Source of the DNA: Limnanthes douglasii subsp. nivea
Taxonomy: Eukaryota; Streptophyta; Magnoliopsida; Brassicales; Limnanthaceae
Assembly: GCA_036936605.1 (NCBI GenBank)
Contig: JAUPFV010000005.1
Coordinates: 58,114,742 to 58,178,741, forward strand
Direction of reading: 5' to 3'
Length of the DNA stretch: 64,000 bases
The notes under the pieces are model-generated. The model was not told the origin of the DNA and made no database searches. It saw only the letters and a program-made list of their open reading frames with translations. The first letter of the stretch is position 1. Each line of letters begins with the position of its first letter. The translations under genes were made by a program, and so were the position numbers. Positions 55,432 through 64,000 of this stretch are shown in pieces.

Positions 55432-56211
55432 TGTGAAAGTGAAGGTGATAAAGAATATTCGGTCTGTAATGGAGGAAAACAAAATAAATTTCTCCTTCGA
55501 GTTTTTATTTTCCAAAATGGAAGATGTAGTCGACAACATGTTTGAGAGAATGGGCCAGATGATATATCAATACACTACCTTCTACGACATCACTTGAGGC
55601 GCTTACAGACGCACCAATGATCTAACTAATGACAACGTGAACAATATGATGAACATTGTACGTGATCGAGAAGATCAATCACGCTCTCGAGACTATAAAC
55701 TCAAATGGATCAAGACTGTACTAGCGCTTCAAAGTGATCATCTTAACGGACTAGATAAGTTTGAGTAGGTCGTTGGTGGATTTGATTGTGCTCTTGATTT
55801 GGTAACCATATGAGATCCAAATATGGTGATATATCTTACCGTAGTGATATATCTTATTTGAAGCACAAGTATGTAGCTCATTAGCCTACTTATATTGTGT
55901 TTGGTTCATTGTTTTGCTTTTATAATTTGGTTATTATTATTTTTATTGAATTTCTAACCTCATGAAGTGTGTGACACATTAGAATTATACGTAAATATTT
56001 TACTTTCTTAAGAATTATTTATTTTCTTTTTTTATAGATTGATGCGGTAGCAAATCTTAGTGTTACTCATCCGTTTTACCACACTGATATTTTTCTGAAG
56101 TTTGTGAATGATTGTCTTGAATTGGGAATTACTTGTCCTACTGTCTTTGGTATTATACCCATTAATGAACACAAGGGGTTCATTCGTACGTATTAGTTTC
56201 TGCGAGAGAAA
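55432..56211 (+). pseudogene. MTHFR pseudogene (U2)
   Basis: Exon 1 from 55432, exon 2 56038-56211, as in U1, including the fused KYG-SDISY joint and the stop after GFIRTY. Exon 2 reads [15 protein letters not shown] here. The shared-but-unassigned stretch follows to about 56720. Confidence 0.87.
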
Positions 56212-57046
56212 GGTAATGGTCTCTTTTCAGATTCATATGTACATATGGGTTTTTCGATTCTTGTGATATATGTTTTATATAAAGAACGTTAGAGATACTA
56301 TAGGGACACTTTGGTTGGCTTATAAGAAACTATGATGTTATTGTTAAAAGTGATAAATGTGGGAAGATGGTAAAGGTAGACCAAAGTTTCAACTAAATAT
56401 ATTTATGTATTATTGCTAGAGTCGACATTTTGTTATTATAAGAAATCAAATTACTTGGTGATCCTATATTCATTCCTGATATCAAATTCCAATAGGTAGA
56501 TGGAGATACTAGTACCAATGACACAATTATGTTTTTGGCAATTCGGTTTTCTAGATTACTATTTATATATATTTTTAAATGTAACGAGGCATTAGAGCTT
56601 CAAGTGTTTCTTAGTGTGGTAAGTTTGAATGCGGAATATAATTTTTCATTTGTTAAATTTTCTGGGATACCTACTATATTTTAGCGTTCCATTATAACAC
56701 AAGTCATTTACCTGCCAACTATTCGAGTTCTCCTTTCACTTCCTTAGAGGAAGAGTAAGAGTCGTAAGGAAGATAAAAGAAAGTTTAAGTTAAAGATAAG
56801 CTAGGGTTTTAAGTGGAGACGAAAATGAAAATTAATAAAGGTTTGTATAGAATAGTGGTGGTGAAATCAAGTTTTTAGTATATTTGAATCCTCTTATATG
56901 GCACAGTCGATTGTTTTGAATACACTCTACGTGTTTTGAGCTATTTAAATCAGTGGATCGTATTTCGATTATGTTTTTTTTAGTTTTTGGATTTCAACGT
57001 CCGATCAAGATCTCTAGCCTTGGTGATTTTTATAAATTAATTATGG

Positions 57047-57363
57047 TGAGTTTGATTACTTGGATTGCCTAAGTCAATTGAGAGAAGTGAGATTATAGAG
57101 AGAGAAATAGGTTTTAGAGAGAGAAAATCATATTATCAAAATGATCTATCTCAAAATGTCAACCCTTTTATTAGATCAGCCTAGGCCTTTATATAGAGGT
57201 GCAAAGACTTAGTTCTCAACTAAAAACAGTTACATAAAAGAGATTATTACACGATAGTCCCTCACTAAAATACATAGTTCTAAATTGATCCTCTAACTTT
57301 ACAATTTGTTATAAGAAGTTTTATTCTTTACATTTCAGTCCTTAAAGTTCCATTTCCTTATCA
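57047..57363 (-). mobile_element. Gypsy 3' LTR at the U2/U3 border, 317 bp
   Basis: TGAGTTTGATTAC to CTTATCA; orthologous to 48172-48488. Confidence 0.9.
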
Positions 57364-57991
57364 GTAGCCCCCTTAGTTCTCATGTATGTAAATGAATGAG
57401 AACTAACTAGCCTCGAACATATTCAGAGGTGAAGAAAATCCCCTCATCTATAATCTGAAGTGCTTCTAATAGGTTGTTATACCATAATTTATGTCAAATG
57501 CATCGAATATATTCATAGGTGAATAAAGACCTTTTAACGATAATTCGAATGGCTTTAGAGATGCTGTTTCACTTTAATTTCTGGCTTACACATCGAATTA
57601 TTTTAATAAAAAATATTTTCCTCATATCAAGATTTGAAGAAGCAACGAAGTACATAGTGGCACTCTAGATACTCAGTCTATCTCTTGACAAATAATGACA
57701 ACATTGAGAGTAGGTCTGCCACTAGGCTCTCATAGCGTGACACGCATTCGATCCTTATCTATGTAACCGCTTCAAATTCTGCCCAATCACTGTTCACCTC
57801 TTCCACTTCTCAATACTTCTTTTCTCTTCTTATACATAACACTGTGGGCCATTGTTTGTTTCACATAGAAAATTCCTTACGAGAGAAACTGCAAAAGTTA
57901 AAAATTTCTTTGCTATCTTCAACAGCTTCTTCAATCTATTGGCTACTTTCACCGAAAAATTCAAATTTTATGTTCCATATTCAACTAGTTT

Positions 57992-58480
57992 ATGAGAAAA
58001 CATCCAAAGCTTAGAAGATCGAAATCCATAATTCCCAAAAAACCTAAATCTTCAAAATCAGATAACAATGTCTTCAGCGTTTAAGACTACCTCTGTATTA
58101 GTGAAAGGGCATACGAATACAGATCAACTGGATTAATAAGCAACGCTCTTCTTGGCTTGTCTACAAAGATAATATACTGCAGTAGCTTTGATCATTTCAA
58201 AAATCCTGTTTTTTCACCTTCTCATCTCAGAGAAGAAAGCTAATCATCAAAAACTCGAATACCAAAATCACCTCGAATCTCACCCTCCCTTACTGGATCA
58301 TCATCTCGAATTAGTCGCAAAGTAAGAAAATCCTCCTCGAAAAATTCTGAAGAGACTCCTTCCTTAACGAACCTTCTAAAAATTTATCCTCCTCGAACTC
58401 CGAGAAAAAAAAAATAGTTTTATAGCAACGGGAGATGATGTCGACGTTACCTCAAATCCATCAACCACTTCTCTTCCCCT
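57992..58480 (+). pseudogene. aORF 5' end in U3
   Basis: As in U1 (ATG 57992, TAA after FSV). An extra stop appears in the YCSSFDHF frame, where GAAAGCTAATC replaces GAAAGCCAATC near 58240. Confidence 0.6.
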
Positions 58481-59332
58481 GAGGGAGATTGTTGAAACAA
58501 CGAATCGGCTCAAAATAATCCCTCAAACGATCCTCCTCAACTAATGTATGAAATCTAGAGATAGATTTGATGTTGAATATGTGTATCAAATTAATTCAAA
58601 TTTCGTCTCAAATTGGTCGGATGTGTGTTTCATGTCGGTTAAAATTTCATGTTTGTTTAACTATCGGGTTTGTATCGGGGGTTGATTGAAATTTTGTGTC
58701 AAACAGATCGGGTTTGTGTCAAACATGTGTTCCGTGTTTCCGTGTTGGTAACAATTTCGTGTTTCCGTGTTGGTAACAATTTCGTATTAAATAGATCAGA
58801 TTCGCATCCAATATGTTGTTAATAGGTCAAGTTCGTCTATTTAAACTTAACATAAAGTTTGAATTGTGTCAGATTATTATTCACGTGTTTTAAAATTCCG
58901 ATTGATCAAACCTAATACAGACACGACCCGGAACCAAAAATTGACAACCTAAATATAATTAATATTTTTTCCCTAGATCTATGTATATATTTCTTAAAAT
59001 GTTTATTCCAAAAGTATTTGTTTTTTTATCATTATTTTTTTTATTAGTATTTTTTTATTAGTATTTTTTTGTTTTATCCATGAGATTATAACTATTTTTC
59101 ATATCCATATAATATTATATAATATAATATATAATTTATTTAACATTTTTTATAACAAAATAAAAATAAAATATTAAAAAAAACACAAAACAATCCTAAA
59201 TCGAATAGCTGTTGGAATTTAAATTAAAACCAAATGAAATCTAAACAAAATGTCAAAATTAAATGTTGAAATCTAAATTAAAACAAAAAAAACAAAAACA
59301 AAACAACTTATAAATAATAAAAAATGTACATG

Positions 59333-59503
59333 CCCCAAGGGATAGCCGAGTTGGTTGAGTAAGATGTGCTTGTGACCAAAGGTCATGGGTTCGAGTCCCT
59401 CTACATACGCTTTCTCGGCTGAGCCTATCACCTTGTGTGTTTTACCTTCTGGCATGGTTTGCAGGCTATTGCGTCAGACTGAGGGTTTACCCCGGAAAAA
59501 TAA
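59333..59503 (+). mobile_element. SINE-A (U3)
   Basis: Orthologous to U1 and U2; head reads CCCCAAGGGATAGCCGAG, with one C fewer. Confidence 0.85.
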
Positions 59504-59868
59504 ATTACATTAAAACAAATCAAATTATAATATATTTTGTCTATTGATTTTATAAATACATTATATTCTATTTAAATATAAACAAATGTGTTATTTTTAT
59601 ATTATTACTAGAAAGACAACTCAAAATAAGCAAGATCTCTTGCAGCTTTCCTTACTATAAGCACAAAATATCTCGATGAAAACATTAAAAGTTTCCTTGA
59701 TAAAATAAAAAAAATTATTTTATCTTTTACCGGGGACATGTTCGGTCTCTCTAGTCTATGCAGTATCCAAATGAATATTTTTTTATGATTCATTTTTATT
59801 TTTTTATTTAATGTTCAATTATATTGTTGAATGAGGAGATTCCAATGTTCTTTCAGTGAAAGCTTGAT

Positions 59869-60116
59869 GTTGTTATGAAGCCCAAGTTCATGGTGCACGC
59901 AATGGATTTATCAACTTATATTATAAATACGATAGTCATGCATATTTTTACATGCTTTCCTGATTGGCGACTAGAATCTTTTTTGGGTATAAAAACGACC
60001 GAAAAAGATTCTAGCCGCAACTAGAAAAGCATGTAAATAAATAGGTGACAATTATATTTACCGCATAAATTGATAACAACCAATGAGTGCACCATGAAAT
60101 TGGACTTTATAACAAA
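59869..60116. repeat. Long imperfect hairpin (U3)
   Basis: As U1, with a 3-4 base insertion in the left arm (ATTTATCAACTTATA). GACTAGAATCTT pairs with AAAGATTCTAGCC. Confidence 0.8.
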
Positions 60117-60141
60117 AGAAGATAAACATTTGTTTCCAAAG

Positions 60142-62226
60142 CAAAGGAAAACGGTATAAAAGAATAAAAGAAGATACTGCACTTTCTCGTTAACCTCATT
60201 AGTCACCACTCGAGATAGCAACTTTGACTACAGTACCAACAACTTAATCATGGTTGATGTTCTTCCGAAGCTTCTTGCCATTAAAAACGTCCTTAAAAGG
60301 TTTCAAGATTTGGGAATTCTAGTGGAACCACCTACAAGAACAATATTTTTGTCCATCTTTGCATCCTTCAAATACTTCTCAATCAGCGCTATACACTTCC
60401 TATATAGATTCATGTTAAGTTCCTCAAATCTAGCACGGGTGATGGGAGATTAGAAATAAATTCCCTCATACAAAGATTCAATCTTGATTGTTATTTGAGA
60501 AGTTGAGGATAAAACCTTTTTTTCTCTCTCAGAAGTAGTTTTCAATCTCCAAGAGCTCTACTGTTACCGATAATATATTCCTTGTTCTTCCTCTTAAATT
60601 GTTGGACGAATTGGTCCACCATTATATTGTCAAAATTATCACCACCAAGGGGTGTCTCCAAGAGTTTCCTTCACTTCAAAGATACCCTATCGTGAGAAGA
60701 GAGGAAACAAAATTACCACCGCCAGAGATAAAAAATCAACACATTCTCCTCACCGACACTTCTAGCTTTTTTTATCAAGATAATAGACAATGACGGTTGC
60801 AGTGGGTTCTTTGATAAAACACATAACATTTAGACCTGCAATAGCACCGGTATCCTCTGTGGCCTGACACTGGTAGTAATTGAAGTATGCTCGTACAGTG
60901 ACCACCACATTCTTGATTGCAGAACTAAGATAAGAATGTACAATCTCAAGGATGGTAACGAGAACCATGTATGAGATCTCCTCTACTGCAAATTGTTTCT
61001 TCTCACCTAAGTGTTTAACACATATAATGGGCTTCTCAGCTAGTCCAGAGATAGCCTTGAATGGCACAATACCATTTCATTTTTAACATAAGCTATTGAT
61101 TAGTCTCTTGGAAACTATTAAGATTTAATATAAATTAGTTATAAAAATAGCATGTGGTGTAAAATCATGAACTATGACAATAAACAATCTAATAGAAAGA
61201 GAATTGAAAAGAGAAAATCAAAATATCAAAGTTTAAACAACAGACTATGCAACAACATTGCAAATAGAAATCAAACCAATGCCACTACCAATCAGATTAG
61301 AGAAGTGAACAAGTTACAAGTCCATTACTTTAAATCCTTATACTTATGTTAAATTCTTATACTTATGTCGGTGACCTTCTTTAAGCAATACATGGAAAGT
61401 TCACAGGTTAACCGTTCATTTAGTAACACATATCAACACATATTCAGATGATAGAGTTCATATAAAATTACTTGCTAAATATCACCATTAGTCTTTATTT
61501 TTCGGGTTTGTTTCAAACTAGTTTTCTGTGGTCACTTTTGTCTCCTAGTAGTCTCTCATGTTTTAAAATTTTGCATTTTAGTCCTTCCGCGTGTAATTAA
61601 CTAGACTAAAATTGAAACTTTGTTGAAACATAAGAGAATATTTAGTGACATTGAAAAACTATTTGGTGATAGTGGATAAACATAAAACTCTAAAATACAA
61701 AAAATTTGGAACATTTGAAATATGTCTTATACAAAAGTAAACATAGAGGACTAAAGTGCAACATTGTTAAAACATGAAGGACTAATGATAATTTTTAGCT
61801 TCGAATTACTATATTCCTACTCTAATCCAAATCCATCGGACTATTAAGAAGACAAATATTTTTTTCATACTTTGATCTATATTTTCACAAACTAAATATA
61901 AGCATAGTTAATAATGTCGATTGCATGACGTAATATAGATAGTATACGAATTCTATCTTATAAGAAAACAACAAAATCAAACCTATATAACATCTAAAAC
62001 ACAAGTTCTAAAAGAATGTAAAGAGTTTATATTCATAATTTTGAAATGAATGAGTAAGATTGTACCAAAGATGATGTTGATAGAGCAATTTGATTATTCG
62101 CAACATCACCGATCAAACACTCACGGTCAGCAAAGACAACGTTGGATGGGGTTGTCCTATTTTCTTGGTCATTGACGATGATATCTCCACGGTCATGCTG
62201 CAAGATAATACCGATTGCCGACCCTT
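60142..62226 (-). pseudogene. HSP70 pseudogene with intron (U3)
   Basis: Exon 1 62226-62066, intron 62065-61115, exon 2 from 61114. The 61067-60762 frame is the HSP70 segment with [17 protein letters not shown], showing extra changes (R to C, K to E) against U1 and U2. Confidence 0.92.
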
Positions 62227-62832
62227 TTTTACTTGGATTAAAAAATAGTTAGTCATCAGAATTGGTTACCTCTTGCAAAATAACAAAATATGGTCTCCGA
62301 AAGTGGTTACCTATTGCAAAATGTGGCATGTGATATTCAAATTGATCCTTTTTTGTTCTAAATATGTCTGCACCATATTTGAAACCTAAATTTATGAACA
62401 TATTCCATATCTAAATTACTCGTCTCCTCGAATTTACTATTTCTCTTAAAAAAATTACCATTTCCCTTACCATTTTAACCTTTTAAAAATATCACTAAAC
62501 CCTAACGAATTAAATCATTGTTCGATTTTGATATTGATAGTTTTTGGGAATGAAAAGTTAGGAATGTAAAATCTAGGTTCGAAATAACTTTGGGTGAGTT
62601 ATTTAACTTTATGTTTCGCTTACCGGAAATTTAAAAATTGAAATTACCCAAAATTTAATATTCAAAATTGATAAGTACTGCAATTTTTTCATTTGAACGA
62701 AAATTGACAAACGATTTGTTTTTTTAAAAAAACTCATAAAAGAAGAGCTGATAAAAAATGAACGAAATAAAAAAAATTGATAGAGGATATAACCTTTCTC
62801 CTCTCTTACGTGGAACAATGGGATGAAGGACA

Positions 62833-63045
62833 CCCCCAAGGGATAGCCGAATTGGTTGAGTATGTCGTGCTTGTGACCAAAGGTCATGAGTTCGAATCCC
62901 TCTACATGCGCTTTCTCGGCTGAACCTGTCACCTTGTGTGGTTTACCTTCTGTCGCTGGTTTACAGGCTATCGCGTCAGACTGAAGGTTAACCCTGAGCG
63001 CACTCATTAATAACGGCGGCTGCGGCTTCCCTCCGATTTGTTTTT
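62833..63045 (+). mobile_element. SINE-B (U3)
   Basis: Orthologous to 45485-45694; box A reads TAGCCGAATTGG here (G to A). Confidence 0.85.
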
Positions 63046-63910
63046 GGAGGAGTGGCTTGTTAAGCTTGTTTTTTACTCTATCCACAGCGATAATATTTTT
63101 GTGTATAAAACACCCTTCTTATTCTGTGTATGTTTCTATGGTTATTATCTAGGCTAGAGATCGATGAAAATTGATGGTTTGCTATAGAGATGTTTGGGAG
63201 TTAATTTATAGGAGAATTTGTATTCAACATGGTATAATAAGATTGACAAATGACAGAATAAAGTTATATTTTTCCTTTTTTCTTTTTTAAATGCACCCTA
63301 AAAGTTTTAATGGTGTAAAATAGCCCTTTAATTATATAGGTTTTGTTCTAAACATAACTTCATAATGCCTCCTTACTAAAACTAAAGGCATCATTTAGAA
63401 TTTAAAATAAAATATTAGTACTTCTTTATTATTTACACTCAAAATTATATGTATATTATACATATATATATACATAATATATTTATATAAGGAAGGTAAG
63501 CATGCATTTATTTAAATGGATTCTTTCACCATTTAGTCAAAATATTTATTAGCAGATTTTAATAAAATAACCCCCTCTTATGGTAAGGTAAGATTTGAAA
63601 TAGACCATTAAGTCTTATTGGTTGGGAGTTTAGTACTTATAAATTATTACAATGAAATATTTAAAAATAAAATAAATCTAAGGGTTTTATAACGTATTTC
63701 AAAAATATAAAAATAAGGGTTATTTTCTTTACCATACAAAAATATGATTTAATTTATTTTTAGTCCAATTTTAGATGATTTTTAGTTATTAGAGTTTATT
63801 AAAATGTTTTGAAGTTGTTTTGATATAAGTTTTGTTTAATATCAAATTCACCCTTATTTATTTACTCATTCTAATTTTAAGTTTATGCGTCTTCTTTGGC
63901 AACAGCAGAC

Positions 63911-64000
63911 GTGAAAGTGAAGGTGATAAAGAATATTCGGTCTATAATGAAGGAAAACAAAATAAATTTCTCCTTCGAGTTTTTATCTTCCAAAATGGAA
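63911..64000 (+). pseudogene. MTHFR pseudogene start (U3), cut by window end
   Basis: Same VKVKVIKNIRS and INFSFEF segment as U1; ends at the window edge. Confidence 0.8.

Larger units (their letters stand above)
48402..57276 (+). repeat. Large tandem unit U2 (8875 bp)
   Basis: Same order as U1. It is 454 bp longer, nearly all from a 457-bp duplication at 49002-49915. Members: aORF start 49117, SINE-A 50863-51034, hairpin 51399-51644, HSP70 51670-53753, SINE-B 54362-54567, MTHFR 55432-56211, next LTR 57047. Confidence 0.95.
57277..64000 (+). repeat. Large tandem unit U3, cut by the window end
   Basis: Same order as U1, without the 457-bp duplication. Members: aORF start 57992, SINE-A 59333-59503, hairpin 59869-60116, HSP70 60142-62226, SINE-B 62833-63045, MTHFR from 63911. 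At least 6.7 kb is visible; the array probably continues to the right. Confidence 0.95.

Overview
This is plant nuclear DNA, most likely from a dicot. It is AT-rich, intergenic and repeat-dominated, and I see no intact host gene. The evidence is degraded Ty3/gypsy elements with an antisense accessory ORF (Tat-type layout), an L1-type LINE carrying an RNase H domain, hAT-like MITEs, tRNA-derived SINEs, and pseudogene fragments of two plant-like genes (cytosolic HSP70 and methylenetetrahydrofolate reductase, MTHFR). I cannot name the species. Nearly every short open frame is a shadow or a broken piece of these elements.

Layout. (1) 1-5.1 kb: 3' end of a plus-strand gypsy element (E1): integrase tail, a local inversion, a minisatellite, a hAT-like MITE, then a minus-strand accessory ORF (aORF) with an intron and a candidate polypurine tract. 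(2) 5.1-7.7 kb: AT-rich sequence with a possible foldback element and the left part of a hAT-like element. (3) 7.7-18.4 kb: an old, diverged copy (U0) of the large repeat described below, with an HSP70 pseudogene on minus and an MTHFR fragment on plus. It is split by a near full-length LINE (12165-17850, minus strand) bounded by a 20-bp target-site duplication. (4) 18.4-26.6 kb: a minus-strand gypsy element (G2): plus-strand aORF, pol, gag, PBS and a 317-bp 5' LTR; its 3' LTR was removed by a deletion that joined it to U0. (5) 26.6-33.4 kb: aORF of a third gypsy copy, a minus-strand MTHFR pseudogene with recognisable introns, and a second plus-strand gypsy 3' end (E2) parallel to E1. (6) 33.4-39.98 kb: a satellite-like array of seven ~0.9-kb monomers plus a partial one, grown from the aORF-start region of E2. 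(7) 39.98-64.0 kb: two and a half head-to-tail copies (U1, U2, U3) of an 8.4-8.9-kb unit. Each unit holds an LTR, the aORF start, a truncated hAT element, a SINE, a long hairpin, an HSP70 pseudogene, a second SINE and an MTHFR pseudogene.

How the parts relate. No pathway is encoded here; the interest is structural. HSP70 and MTHFR keep introns at coding junctions, so they were copied as genomic DNA rather than through mRNA. A gypsy element lies immediately downstream of the MTHFR-derived segment. A later junction from its aORF back to the left side of the HSP70 block created a tandemly repeatable unit. Insertion and duplication order can be read from empty sites (the second SINE is absent in U0), from the LINE target duplication, and from a 457-bp duplication found only in U2. 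Percent identities are judged by eye and not computed.
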